From: Haemonchus contortus
Lineage: Eukaryota; Nematoda; Chromadorea; Rhabditida; Trichostrongylidae
Reading direction: 5' to 3'
Length of the DNA: 64,000 bases
Assembly: GCA_000469685.2 (NCBI GenBank)
Contig: LS997564.1
Span: forward strand, 11,572,091 to 11,636,090
The stretch's first letter is position 1. Every line of letters begins with the position of its first letter. Positions 1 through 12,759 of the stretch are shown one piece after another. Position numbers and translations under genes: made by a program. The notes beneath the pieces were generated by a model that saw only the letters and a list, made by a program, of their open reading frames with translations, was not told where the DNA came from and made no database searches.

Positions 1-65
1 TAGGTCTTTTTCTGCCTATCTTCTTATCCTAGTCAAGCCAATTTCAATTCGAGTATTTGCAGCTT

Positions 66-288
66 CTTTTCGAGACCATCATCTTATTCCCGAAAATATT
101 GCTCTGACATCGGAGTGGCATAAACCAAACTGCGATGAGGGTCTAGAAGGACTGCTTTAACGTGGGCTCTAAGCCATGCTAAGTTACGATCCCATGTCAC
201 CGTAACACTTTCCTTCTGGTAGTCGCTTGGAACCCGCATTGACCGGAGCTCTCCCCTCAGCCCCTTAGCCAAACCTGTGAGTAGGAGC
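66..288 (-). pseudogene. Probable decayed next exon of the SQOR gene
   Basis: This segment lies 75 bp beyond the last intact SQOR exon in the right order and orientation. The open frame reads VTVTWDRNL, then RAHVKAV, then LVYATPMSE. That parallels the family stretch in which an xVNxxRNLVEVRAD-like strand is followed by a xLLHVTPPMS-like motif. Problems: the conserved LVEV is replaced by LAWL. Its frame does not fit the phase left by the preceding donor. The segment after the best acceptor (CTCACAG) looks like FG then a stop in one frame, while the rest of the similarity is in another. It ends in TAA. This may be real pseudogenisation, a local insertion/deletion in the assembly, or overreading of a weak similarity. 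Confidence 0.4.
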
Positions 289-363
289 CAAAGCTTTATG
301 CCAGCTTTTGACAGACTGACGTGATTTTGAAAAATTTCATGGTCAAACGGAAGAAGTACTCAC

Positions 364-2790
364 CCGTGGCAGAGACGTGGCGTAAATGAAGTGGGTCTTG
401 TCACGGTAACCACGGCTACGTACAATGTCCTCACCATAGTAGCACACTTTTTGTGGAGCTCCAGCACATTTGATAGGGGTGTTTGGGAAGGTGAATATAC
501 AGTTACCAGACTGGAAGTACATTGATTATCTTCTTGACCGTAGATAGAGTATAGATGGTAGCCAGTCATGGATACTCATTCAGATATCAATGGCCTTACC
601 GTGACGGTAGTGAGCTCCTTGTAAGTTTTTGTGCAGTGAAGTGGAGAATAGTTGGAAGTGACGCCTGGAGTTTCGAGAGCCTCCGGCAGGCCTTTAATCT
701 GAAAACCATCAGGAGAGCAATTCGAAACGTAAGGAAAACTATGTCTCATCACCACTCGGTGAAAAGCGTACCATGTCCCAACGGAGTTGCACACCTGTTG
801 CCAGAACCATGTAATCATATGTGATCTCGTCACCATTCCTATAAAAAATGATGAAATGAATGTCCCCTTCTGGAACTATGGGCAATCCCAGCAGCTTTTA
901 ATCTTACTATTACTCATCCTCTTTGCCATCCTCGAATGTGCCTGACATCCAAATTTCCCATTCGATTTTAATTCTTCCTGCTCATACTCACTGCTTGTTC
1001 CCAATTTTGATCACTCAAACCCTACTTTTCCTCAAAATTCTTTCATTCAATCATCTTCACATTTCTCCCTGACTATGTTCACCTCTCCTTTTCTCCGATT
1101 AGGTCCTTGTCTCGCCCACGTTCGCTTTCCTTATTTGTGTTCTCGTTGTCATCTAGTCTATGCAAGTGCAGCAGCGATAAAAGCCTCTTCCTTCATTTTT
1201 GTCTCTCCTTCTATGCCTTCCGAAGCTCCTTCTTATCTGTCTATTTTTGAAGGGTCAATAGTTTTTCTGTTATGAGCCTCCACCTTGTCATACGCCAAGT
1301 TTTTTCTTCCTGACTCATACTACAGCACTCCCGCACACTACCTAGTTGCTCAGCTCTCGATGTTTTTCCTGATTCTTTTTCTGTCCCGCGCCCTTACCCA
1401 ATTCAGTAAAGTGTCGATGAGAAATCATTCGGATCACTAAACTCTCCTGAAAAAACTCAATGCTGAGCTGAGGATTCCTTTTCTAGACCATTCCTGCGAT
1501 TTTTGAGCCCTAGACCCCAGAATGGACTTCAGTTTTCCTCATAATAATAATATACAGCATGACGAATTGATAGAAACTTTCAAACTAACTTTAACTTCAC
1601 CAAATTCTTTTTCGGCTCAAACTTTACAACTTGATCCTGAATCCACACTGATTTAGGATGTATAAGATCCTTTTCTCGCCTAGTGTTCTGCTCCACCGTC
1701 ATCCATCCACCGCCAACCATAGTGAATCCTGGCTGATAGTAGTGCTTCTGGAAAATTCAATTCAGTTCATTAATCGCCATCGGTAGGATTCTAAAAAAAG
1801 TGGATTCTTCATGTTTCACGCAAAATTCCGGATTTCTCTTTTCTCTAATACAGGCCTATTCAAAGCAAACTTTTGTTGAAGTCGTTCATGCCTTCGCAAC
1901 TCCTTAAACTCCACAATATAAAGGGTAAAGGATAAAGTATTTGGCGTTAATCAATCTCGTCTGAGGGATGCGCCCCCGCACTCGACTTCCATTCATAATC
2001 GTGGTGGGGTAATGAGTGCGAATGTGGCCTATACAATGACTTGCGGTGTCCAGCCAATGCACAAGTCAGTGCTTTTATCCTACCAGACGAGTCTGGTACC
2101 AATTCACCGATCCCGGAAGGATGGAAGGCTTGGTTGGCCTGGGCGGGCATCGATCCGGGATTCGAACCCCTGACCGTGCGTGTGATATAGTGCGCCACTT
2201 GCCACTACACCACCTCCGCCCTACTCCATAATATGCATTTTAGAAATATGGGAAACTTTTGTAGAAATATGCATATAGCCAAACATAGAAAATTACAGGT
2301 TTGACCCGACTTATAACAAAAAACGGTAAGACGCTAACTCGCGTTTTCGGGGGAACTTAACCATGCTTCTGGTACCGTATGTCAACTGTTTCTGAAGACA
2401 GATCACTTGATGCCCTGGACCTGCACTTTGTGATGTGATGATGACAATTAAAGGAGAAGGTGGAAACAAAATTTCATTCCATTTTCAGTGTCGTAGATTC
2501 CATGAATCGATTTACTCTGGCAATTTCCCATAGCTCTCACATGGTTCACAGGACAAGAACACGAAGTCTGATCTCGCCTTTTTACAGGAGGACCGAGTAC
2601 ATAAGTCAAGTTTTTAGCTAACACCCGTCTCTCAAATGAACTCCTTATGTGTCACGGTGATAAGATCCAAAACCCACCTCATTCGGTTCAATGACAGCGA
2701 CGGAGAATTTCGGAAGTTTTCTAGCGAATTTGTGACTGGCGCCCATTCCTGCTGCGCCACCACCAACTACTACCAACCGGAAATGCTGCC
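364..2790 (-). CDS. Sulfide:quinone oxidoreductase, N-terminal half (5 exons, 5' and 3' ends incomplete)
   Basis: A mitochondrial flavoprotein that oxidises sulfide and passes electrons to ubiquinone. Exons on the minus strand are 2678-2790, 1590-1747, 772-838, 600-698 and 364-510; all four junctions agree in phase and use AG/GT sites. The first carries the FAD-binding loop VVGGGAAGMG and ends VIEPNE. The second continues KHYYQPGFTMVGGG, a family signature. The third holds ITYDYMVLATGVQLRWD, the fourth IKGLPEALETPG and SNYSPL, and the fifth FTFPNTPIKCAGAPQK, whose Cys is one of the redox cysteines of the family. Together they cover about the first 195 residues after the targeting peptide. The exon with the start codon and mitochondrial presequence, upstream of 2790, was not found; the open frame there begins with GTG and crosses a TTTCAG acceptor. 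The C-terminal half would lie before position 1. It resembles animal SQOR (C. elegans sqrd type). Family call is firm; whether the locus still works is uncertain. Confidence 0.85.
839..1589. other. SQOR intron 2-3, no separate gene
   Basis: Intron of about 750 bp between the exon ending KNLVKLK and the exon starting NGDEITYDY. It begins GTTAGT on the minus strand and ends TATAG. It is pyrimidine-rich on the plus strand. The short open frames in it look like chance. Confidence 0.5.
1943..2221 (-). mobile_element. tRNA-derived SINE, full length, inside an SQOR intron
   Basis: Nearly complete copy of the commonest repeat in the window, on the minus strand in the 930 bp intron between SQOR exons 1747 and 2678. 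Read on its own strand it starts GGGCGGAGGTGGTG. A pol III B box (GGTTCGAATCC-like) lies about 55 bases in, followed by GCCCGCCCAGGCC, and the element ends TTGATTAACGCC. The first ~80 bases can fold as a tRNA: the 5' GGGCGG pairs with the 3' CCGCCC. The remaining 200 bases are an unrelated body shared by all copies. Confidence 0.85.
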
Positions 2791-2982
2791 CTGAAATTGA
2801 GAAAAGTTTTCTATTCAGGTAGGGGAAAATTTTGCAAAACGGAAATTTTTGAAAGCTGCGAAGCACTGCAGATATTTCTACCTCGATTAATGGCAGAAAG
2901 TAATGACTGTAAAAATTTGGTTGCTGTAGTATAACAATAACTCGTAGAGAGGGAGCAGACTTTTTTACGGAACGTCCTAGGC

Positions 2983-3219
2983 GTGGGCCACGGGTCCGGG
3001 AACTTCTCCCCTAACACGGCGTCGCATACGCCGCACCCGCCGCCTATCGCAGGATTGCGATGGAAGATTGGAGCGCGCAATTTATGAAGTAGGGAGTCCT
3101 TTAATTCTATCGATTGGCGGGAGGCGGGGTGAGTACGGTAATTGCAGTGACATTTGCCGCATGCCGCAAGGGAGAATGCCGCAATCGGGCAGAAGTTCCG
3201 CTACCCGTGGGCCACGGGC
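2983..3219. repeat. GC-rich fold-back element
   Basis: Left arm 2983-3010 (TGGGCCACGGGTCCGGGAAC and onward) and right arm about 3187-3219 (ending CCCGTGGGCCACGGGC) are imperfect inverted repeats of roughly 28 bases. They enclose a GC-rich centre that has smaller inverted motifs (GATTGCGATGG / CAATCGCAAC nearby). The block stands out from the AT-rich surroundings. Probably a small non-autonomous DNA element; no coding capacity. Confidence 0.5.
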
Positions 3220-6200
3220 TCAACGGGGTATGGGATTCTGTGCCCGATAGCCATGTCGCAATCGCAACACCCGCTGCATGTGGAAAATAACTCAAAAAAG
3301 AGGCCTGTAGATCCTAACCAGTCGGTGGCACTAAATACTCGCCGGACAGTCACTCAAGTTATCGTGGATTTCGAATCTTGACTTCCCCTCCCTCTCACTC
3401 TTTCTGATTTCGTTACACACATTATGAAGGAGTTTTTTTTTTTTTGATCATGCTGAAATTCGGACATACCACTTACGGGGACTGGCTATAGCTAAGTACC
3501 CGTTCACATTTCATTCTCTAATAACGTGCTCCACTTGTCTAGTGACCACATGACATTTGTCAAAGTTAATATCCAAGTGCAATGATAGGTTGAAGATTGC
3601 GAAAGAGAACTAACTAGCGATAACTATACTGGTTTTGGAAGAGTGGTGTGCTGTCATTCGCCTGACCAGACACCAATGGAGGATTTCAACATTCTAGTCA
3701 TGCGGACAGAAAGATTTTGTAAGCTTCTCGATTATGTGTTACAGTAATCATACGCAGTTAAACAGAGGGGAGACACTAGACAACTGAGTTATAGGTACGA
3801 TGCAGTGCGACAGAGTTTATAGTACAGGTTGAGTGGGCGGCTTTCCTGAAAGCCATGTTGCTGAGACTAGGTTTCACGCCTGCATTCAGACTATCACAAA
3901 TTAGTACGGACATTGAAACCTGAGTAATATCCTGCCGGATGGATGGCTAGTGCCGCTGAGACATCACTGTAGACGAAATTTCCACTACCGTAGCAGTTTA
4001 CCGCAGAGTTAGGTGGAAATGAAATTGGGGAGGTGGGGAAGGAAAAAAAATAAACCAATGGTTAAGTGAATGTTCATCTCATAGCCCATCTCAGCTTCTC
4101 GCACGCGGTAATCACCTCGCCCACCTCTGCGCTCCTCTCCTCTTGATGCTGATCTGAGTTAGGAAACTACATTGCCCTGTCTAAAAAACGTTTTCAAGCC
4201 CTACACAGGCGAGGGAAGCAGACTACCTTTCTTCTCTGCTCTCTAGCGTCTACTGTTGAAAAGGGGAGATGTCAACCCCCCCCCCCCTCCCCCTCAACTG
4301 CATTTTCACCGTAATATTAATTAATAAACAACAGTCACTGATGACAACTTGGAGAACCTGTAGTATCAGTTTAGCACAAGTAGGTAAGTAGTTCAGATCA
4401 AGGGAAAGTGTTCACAGTCGTGGTCCCTGTCCACCCAACTACTGTAATAGTAGTTTGGCCCTTTCGTTAATATTCGACTTTCGTGTGGTCAAACATGGGA
4501 ATAATATTTGGGAACACCTACAACACCAGAACTAAGTTTGAAAAACAAACGGCAGCCCATGTTGTCTATACGTCACTGTTCGTTTACCGGAGAGTGGTTT
4601 GATTCGGGAAACTGTATCTAAGGATAACCTTATTCAGAATCTTGACTGTCCGGTGTTTCAACAGAATTGAACAGACTACTACTAGGTCATCAATTGCCCG
4701 AGACATTTTTTTTTGATTGTTGCAAAACCGGCTCATATTCTCCGTTCAGTGTTTACTCCTCGTCTCCGCGTATCAGACGTCGGCCTCTATAGTCTGGAGG
4801 CATGCGCGGCATACCTGGACATTGGAAGGAATTGGGAATAGCACCAATACTCCATGCATTTCACGGATCCCACCCCATGAAGGTTCTATGTCGCTAAAGG
4901 ATCTCTTTTCAGGTGAAGAGTTTACGCGGTGCAACCTAAGGCGGCAGCGGAATGGATCTCAGACCAAAAGTCACCGGTAATCACCCAGGAATGCAGATGG
5001 ATTCAGAGAATGGGCTCATCTCCTCGCAGGCGTACCCGTGCTTGCGTATGTTGAGAGTCTGCGGTTGTAATTGGCATCCTGTACATCAGCTCAACCAAAA
5101 GCTTGCCCTGGAGTGAACTGAAATGTGAGCAAGAAGTGATTCGGGGCCGCCTCCATTAACTAAGCCCTTTGTCCATCTGGTATAGCCTAACTAGCTACCC
5201 TTCGTCCTTCCATTTTACTCGCTGGTACCCATAACCCGAGAACATTGATATGAATGGGCCTCATTTCCCAATAAGGATGAGAAACGACTTATTCAAAAGG
5301 AAGCTTGATCGTAACCAGTGAAGGAATTTCATTCAAATCAAACAAGCAGAAAATATGCTGTGTAATGCGCCGTGCATCCTTTTTCTTGAAGAAACACGTG
5401 TTTAACTTATCAGAGAGATAATGCCCCTTTTACACAGGTTTCAACTATTCCTTCAGACGCTTTACAGCTTTCATAGTGCGAAATGCGCTTTACGATTGAA
5501 ACCAATTTCGCTCCAAACTACTATCTCATATCATTGATGAACAAGGAATATCTTCAGAGCGATTATGCATCCAACGGCACCACCCTTCTCGATGAAATAT
5601 GGGAACATGGCGTAAACTCGAAAGCCGAATTCGAGATATCAGAAGAAAGTGTTTGCTCATCCCCAGCTCGACTTGAATTCAACCTTACATTAACAGTTTA
5701 TTTAAATAAGTAAGCTCAACTCAGCGCTACCTTGTCAAGCAGACTTTTTAGTAGGAACACGACATTACTAAAGTAGTAACCCAAATCTTATGAAAAATAA
5801 CTCACCGTAACGTATAACACTGAGCTTCATTGCGCGTTGGGCCAAAAACTGGTCCTACCTGGAAGAAAATCGATGAGGTAGAGGAGCAGTCTTGTTCAAG
5901 TAAATATGAATGACGCGAGACGACGGTCAACGTCTACTGTCAGACGTGAAAAAAGACGAAAAACACAAACAAATCGAAAAAATGAAATATTCCGTAGAAA
6001 ATTAGATCGATTCAGGACTTCCACCCTTTAGAAGATCACTACCAACGGGAACGAATGATCCAAACTTGTGGTTCGCTTGGAATTTGTAGTCGCTATAAGT
6101 GACAAAGGTAAGAGGCAGATTAATGAGTTCGGGATATCACAAAGGCTTGAGAATAGTCAGTAGGTAAGTAGAACGGTCTGATCGACAATGAAGGTCATGG

Positions 6201-6779
6201 GTGCCGATATCAGTGTGTAGACGTAGAAACGTAGCCAACTTAACTGTCATTGCTTTCGACCTGTTTGCCATCAAAAACCTGTTCCCAACAAAAGTTCACT
6301 TCCCCTTTAATCTTTACCCCCCTAATAAGGTTACATCTCATTACCAGCATATTACGTACAAGTATTGGTAACAAAAGTTCTGCCGGAAGTCATGTGATCG
6401 GTCTTGAGCAGTTCATTGATTAGAACCGCATACTTTCCCTATCCTTTCTTTCGTAAACAGCCATCACAGATAAGTTCTGAAATCTCTGAAGGCGTAGCTT
6501 ATTTGGAGATGCTGACGTCGGTAGAAAGCGCACGCGATGTCATACTTATACTTAGTTGTCAAAATATGTAGTAATTAAAATGTGTACTTGTTAAAATTAA
6601 AATTCGACCTATTTCCTGATTAATTTTGTAAGGATTTCTTACTTTACGTGATGAGTTCCTATATCCTTCGGATTTTCCTTCTGGGGGCTTCTGTTCTCTG
6701 ACCAGAAATCTTCTGTTCATGGATCGAATGCGTTTCAGTATCTAACGCTTGCTCCCCCAATATAGTTGAGCAATATGCT
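3220..6779. other. Gene-free stretch
   Basis: No exon with convincing splice sites or protein similarity on either strand. Open frames such as 4717-4980 and 5483-5713 show no recognisable domain and have no matching neighbours. A run of 12 C followed by more C-rich sequence lies at 4276-4292. Confidence 0.5.
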
Positions 6780-6870
6780 CAGAGGTGGCGCAGTGGCAAG
6801 TGATGCGTTCTACTACAGTATAGTCCGGATGTCGAATACCGGGTCGATACCCGCCTAGGTCAACGAAGCT
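6780..6870 (+). repeat. Degenerate SINE head
   Basis: AGAGGTGGCGCAGTGGCAAG, then a degraded B box (TCGAATACCGGG) and ACCCGCCTAGGTCAAC. This matches the tRNA-like head and first bases of the body of the SINE family with many substitutions. The body cannot be followed far downstream. Confidence 0.45.
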
Positions 6871-9800
6871 TTTCTTTCTAAGGGACCTAAATATTGGAAC
6901 CAGTCATCCCAGAGGGTGAAAACACAGATTCTTCTGTCGGCTGACGCCACTATGCTTTTTGCTGAAAGTCGAGTTCAGGGGGTACCCCAAAAGCAGGTTA
7001 AATGACGTCAGAAGAGACTATAAAGATCTCAAAGCACGTTCCACTGAAACATACCAAAACCGACTTCGTTACATTTCTTTTGTGACCACGGCGTATCTCC
7101 TGCCATAATTTTCGAACTGTGGGAATGGACGAGTTCCTACTACGGTTGGAGTAAGCCGCCTTAGAATTTAGCAAACCAGAAAACCTATCGTGCTACGGTT
7201 GGTTATCGAGCTCTGACAATGTTCTTATCGTCATTTCCGAAAATAATCATCAACAGGAGGTATAATGTAGAAGGGCAAATTTTTAGAGTTGGTCAATGCT
7301 TCTTCAGGATGTGCTCACTAATTTGTCGGTTCGAAAAGAAACTAACGGAGGCCAGCTAATCTATTGACAATACAAAGCAGCTTGGGTCAAGTTCGTTGTG
7401 AGGTAAATATGTATGTCGAGAAAAAATTGGTAATCCATGGAGAAAAGTCGTGTCATAGACGTTGTGGCACATTCAACAGAGAACGAGCTAATTCCCATAA
7501 CCGTCTGGAATGGAGACATGATCAATAAAACTTCGGTCAAAAAACTCGATAGGTAGGGAAGAAAACCGGCAAATCAAGTATCTACGACCATTAACCATTG
7601 CAGACAGGGGTAGCCGGGCTGCCTTGAGGAATCTGTCCATGTCTAAGCTCTGAACACCACAAGTTCAATCCTTGTCAATGCAAACTGAACCTGCTACAAC
7701 TGTAAAAATAATTTCGGCAGCAGCATGACGCCATGTCAACGGCCCGGAGGTACTGTTACAACAAAAATGAATAAGTTAACATAATTATTCAGTTATGTAT
7801 AACTATAGTACCCCTTGAAGCGATGAGTTTCCAAAGTCAATAGCCTAGATGTTCCCAATAGGTGGTGTGTTTGCTTCGCTTGGAGGGCACAAGAGAATGA
7901 AGTCGGGATTTCAGTTATTCAGCCTCAGTTTTTCTTGAAGGAGTTGTGTTAATGAGTAGAGTAAGTTAAACAGAGTACCTGAAAAGAAGGGCGGTTGTGA
8001 AAGAAAAGAATAAACGAGATGAGTGTAAAATGTCCCAACATTCCCTTTTCTCAAGTTTCGATGGAATAAGGATTACTACCAAAGAAGGCAGAGAAACGAG
8101 CCAAGACTATTCAGAAAACAGCAACAGTAATATTTAGTTTGTCCAGCATAAAAGTAGTTAGTCTTCACCGACCGATTATGTTCGCAGTATATTTTTAAGA
8201 GACGTCCAACCCTTCTTTGGCAGACAGAGCAAATGATTGGAAAGATTTGTGACTCCCTTTGACATGAACCATCTAAAAACGCATTGCAGAGATTGGAACC
8301 GATTGCTACTGTCCCAAACCTTTCTGAACCTGAGCGTCAAGGAAATTTCGGAAGCTACCTAAGGGATCATGAGCCAACAAGTTGAATGCCGTCATTGTAA
8401 CAGCGATGGGGACCCCATGCAACAGTCGGTTGGATGTAAGAAAGGCTTCAACGGGCCGGTACAGTTGACTATCAGTCTCTTGCGGCGAGGGAATTTCGTT
8501 GCTCATTGGGAGCTAACTCACTAAGGTTTACCGAAGCCTTGGTTGTCTCAATAGGCACTGGTTGCTGAATCGTGCTGACTTAATCGGAATCCTTGCAGGA
8601 AAGCGGAATTCTGCACAAATGGGACGGAAATTATGTCCCTTTGAAAGGATGGCAACCAGTAAATGTATAGACATTCCTAGAAGCATCGAAGAAGCGCTTG
8701 GAAAAGAAGATTGACAATGGAATGAAGAACAAGTACCGTAACGTCCAAGCGTGGATGTTTTGATAAACAGTTTAGATCACAGGTTGAAAATATGTTAGGC
8801 AGTGTTCAGATGCAAAATTAACAATCCTTTATTAGCTAGTATATCGAAATATGTTTACTTTTCGCTCCTCAAGAAAAAATATACGACGACCCTCGGAGGT
8901 GCTGCGGTAAAATGTAGAGGCTGCGGAAAGGTTGTGGCTCCTCCTAAAACCACCATGAAGACATTCATTGATCGTCTGAGCGGTGCTGAACCTTGGTTAT
9001 ACGCAAAATTGGTAAATACTGCTCAGAATGCTGTAGAAGTGATCCACAGCAATTTGCTACAAGCTTGTTCTCCAAGAAGACCTTTATCTCGACTACCTTC
9101 ATACTATTCGACATTTCAGCAAACCCAGCAGCTCTCCAAGTGGAGATGAGGGAGATTGTAGAGGTCAAGCTCAAAAAACACCAGTTTCGTATTCAACTTT
9201 GAAATCTCTCTTCCTTTGAATACGGAGGTTGGTCAATATGATGTTGAGGTAGCACTGGAAGGATAAACGAAAGGAAAGAAGGAAAGGTAGACGAAATCAG
9301 TAGTTCAACACGAAAAATTCTAGTTTTTTTCTAATATGATGAGATAATAGTGCATTAAGAGCACATTGAATTGAAAAGGGCGAAAGAGTTCTAGCTAAGA
9401 TACGAAGAACGCTGTAATAGCCTCAGGTCCTCAGTGAGACAGAACCCAGGACATTGGGCATAACTTACTTAAAAAATATGGAAGGGTTCAACAGTCTCTT
9501 CAAAAGCCATTAGGGGTCCGTAGAGATTCCTAAAAAATACAAGCTATCTGAGAGCGATCCTCTGAGCACGATCAACAGACAGTTCAGTTTGATGTAATAT
9601 CTACGTAAAACTAAACCGCTGACCTAAAACGAGACTGATGCCTGTTAGTGCGCAACAAATCGTTGCAAAGGTATTTTAAAAAAATCTTTCGAACTGCAGA
9701 ACTATATGGAATGAGCTGAGAACACTTCTGACAAAGTAGAGGATGTGGTTAAACCACCTGTGCACGATTCAAGTGTAAACATAGCCCAGGTAGATCTTGT

Positions 9801-10706
9801 GATCCCAGAAGCGACATGGTCACATGTGAAGTACAGGGGCAGGAATGCAATGCCTGATTGTGAAAGAGTAACCGGATTACAGTCAAGTTGTATTAAGTCG
9901 ATACAAAAACAGGAGTTCCCAAGAGGTAAACAATGTTTGACAGTTCCATATTATTGGCAATGGTGATTCCATGGCGTTCTGTAAACTCCAGGGTAGAGGC
10001 AAATTCAAGTGGGATGTCGAGTGAGCTTATGAAAGTGCAGTGGTGGGACACTTCGATGGCTAAAAATTAAAGGAAACCAAATCTGAGAAGAATTACAGGC
10101 AGGTAAGTAAACTAGGGTGACATCGGGAAGGCCTAATGAGGCTCCGAGCTGCGGTTTGCCCACCACATGGACGAAGAACTTTCTTTTTTTCTGACCGCTA
10201 TGAGGTCCTTTGCTGATACTCTGTGGAATATGGATAGACAGGGTGAAGCAGTTGAATAGGTTGCTTCTTTAGTCTTTTTGCCTTAACGCTTCAGCTGTCT
10301 ATGTGAAATTATAAAAGTGTACCGGATTAGACGTCAGTCGATGACGGCCCTGTGATGGTGAAGAACAGATCCATCTTCTAGTATGATCTGAACGACTGGC
10401 GTCGGTATGAGAGGAAAATTTTCATCAAAAGTGGAACCAATCCGTCCTAGAGACCAGAAAACACATCTCCCTGACCGTCCAACTGTCCCTCACCCAAAGT
10501 TAAAAGGCAAGTTACCTGCTCCTATAGTCGCGGATTACTTTTCAAGATTCTCAAGCGTCTCCCTCATTCCGAATAACCTGCTATAACTGTGGGTTGAAAG
10601 TTACTCGAAATCTTCGAGTGATTGTCGCAGATGTCGTGATCAGCTATTCCGAGCAGGATTCTGATAGTTAAATGAATTCTTTCAGCTCCAAAGGATGAAT
10701 TCTTTT
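6871..10706. other. Gene-free stretch
   Basis: Nothing on either strand combines an open frame with splice signals or a known domain. The longest frame (8802-9149, plus) has one CRGCGK cysteine pair but no other support. A tRNA-like fragment (GGGGTAGCCGGGCTGCC then AAGTTCAATCCTTG) lies near 7608-7675, but the arms do not pair well enough for a tRNA gene. Confidence 0.45.
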
Positions 10707-10941
10707 GATTGACTTCCACTCACAGTCGCATTGGCGTACTGAATGCGTATGTGGCCACGGAGTTGTAGTGGCCTGCCGATGTACAAGTCAGTTATTCTCC
10801 CAGACGAGTCCAGTACCAAATAACCGGCCTCCAGGGATGGAAATTTTGGCTGGCCTTCCATGCTTTGAGGTTGGATATTGACGCGGGATTCGAACCAGTG
10901 ACCAGTGTGTGAGAGCGCCATGTGCTTCTACACCACCGCCT
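10707..10941 (-). mobile_element. SINE copy, diverged
   Basis: Reverse orientation. It contains the body motifs GACTTCCACT, GTACAAGTCAGT and CCCAGACGAGTC, the B box complement GGATTCGAACC and the terminal CACCACCGCC. The tail is truncated: the TTAACGCC end is missing. Confidence 0.75.
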
Positions 10942-11109
10942 GAATTATGACAATATGGACATAATCTAAGCTTCAATTTATCAGCACCGAGGTCACATTT
11001 TTTGGAACACTCGCGGAAGAAATCGTGCAGTAAATGAAAGGATAAAGAATGAAATTGTTCGACGTCGGCCAACCCTGTGTTGGATACACTCCTCCTTCAA
11101 ACTTTCATG

Positions 11110-11320
11110 CAAAATCATGGAGGCGTTCAGAATGGTAACCTGGCCCATACCATGTCGAGCGGTAGTCAGCCGTTAATCAGATTAGCGCTTTTATCCATAC
11201 AGTCTGCTACCATTTCCCTGTTGGATGGAAGATCCTACTGAAGATCCTAAACCGGTACCGCTACGTGGTTTGACCTCTGGACCATAATGTGATAATGCGC
11301 CACTGTGGCACTACAATATT
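11110..11320 (-). repeat. Old SINE copy, strongly diverged
   Basis: Order of motifs is preserved (GCGCTTTTATCC, then GTCTGCTACC, GGATGGAAG, then AATGCGCCACTGTGGCACTACA) but identity is low and the B box is barely recognisable. It lies 170 bp beyond the previous copy in the same orientation. Confidence 0.5.
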
Positions 11321-12759
11321 TTTGCTTTCAGAGGAAAAAAAGCTAACTAAATAAGTATCAACGAAAGGAAGATTATAATGAGTTATCTACACCAGCGAAA
11401 AATCAGTGTCCATATCTAATCTGAAAAAGAGAGCGAAATCCCATTTGACTTCCATTAGAAGCCTTCATTGTCCTTCCGGCTGAACTTAAATGGCCAACAA
11501 GAAAAAAGTGCAGTGGAATTAATTAAATGAAGGCGAAAGCCAAGTGTTGGTTGCATAACGCCCGTAAATGGTGACGATTTCTGTTGATCCCGAAGAAGTA
11601 TATAAACAGTATAGTGCTGGATGCTCAGTCCTTGTGTTTACTGGAGCGCGTATAAGAAGGAGAGGGCAAGCGGGGTCTCGGTAGTGTAAGGGGTAAAGAG
11701 CAGTTAAAGAGCATGGCGCACGGATAGCATAAGTTCGGGTTAAGGTGCCGTACGAGAGTGGATTTTCTCCATAACTCGACTATCTTGGAGGGCTTATATT
11801 TCATACGATTTTCGCTCTACCTGGGTAGGGTTCGATGGTGGTATGAGCACAAGAGACACAAGAACGCTGAGCAGTTTGACAGATCTGGGAAATGCCTATA
11901 TTAGCCGAACAGTACACATACGATGCGGAGTATGGGACACAGTGAACTTAATTTTTGTATAGAAGTAATTCGGCTGTGCCCCCCTATCGAAGATCTTCTG
12001 GGGACGTTACCAGTTGTCCTATGAATCGGTTCCTCTTAACAACAAAATAAGGCTGCGACTTTTCAATAGCAAATGTTTGTGATGAAAAGTTTCGAAAAGG
12101 ACCAACTGGAATATTCATGGTTCTGCTAATATGTTCAGCGCCTTCGAAGCTATGGAATGTTGATGATAGATTATGTAGTACCTTCTGCTAGGTCGGCAAT
12201 CTAGCGATGTCAACAGAAAAACCATGTGGACTGCTAGACTCACTTGGATTGGTCTTCCTTCAGGAGTCAAGAAGGAGTGCATGTTGTGGTACTTGTTCAC
12301 CGTCTACTGGTTTTTTTTTTGACTATGTAATTTCTGTTTGCTTAGTTGCTGCATTGTGGAGGCATTATTCGAAGAATGGAACGGAAATGAGTGATGTTAT
12401 CAATGCCACAAAACTGGCTATGCCTTTGCAAAGCAATGTCCTATGCAATTTCATTTCCACCATTCAGTATCATTGTGAACCCATTCAAGGGCTCGGAGCC
12501 TTTTGAGAAACTGAAACCAATCAAGGGCAAAGAGTACTTTAGTGCCATGGTATAATAGTTTAGTAAAGGGAATACGAATTACCTCATCAGTTTGCTGCTC
12601 CACCGTCGCTGACACGCAGTATGGGAAAAAGATTCTTTCTGGACATGAAAGTCAGATCTGTTGGCGACTGAGAGCCCAGAACTAAGCCAGAATTACTTTG
12701 AAAAGTAATGGCTTGGAATTTGTCGATTGAACTAGGTCTCAATCGCCAGGCGTAAGGGA
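11321..12759. other. Gene-free stretch
   Basis: No exon supported. The open frame 12207-12506 has no recognised domain and no splice context. About 80 bases near 11,672-11,757 (TAGTGTAAGGG ... GTTCGGGTTAAGG) have a loose tRNA-like look. Confidence 0.4.

Noticed and set aside
2645..2866. Start of SQOR at the upstream end of the open frame (2866), which would give a Lys/Arg-rich presequence
   Set aside because: The codon there is GTG, and the frame crosses a TTTCAG acceptor at 2791-2796, so the true first exon lies elsewhere.
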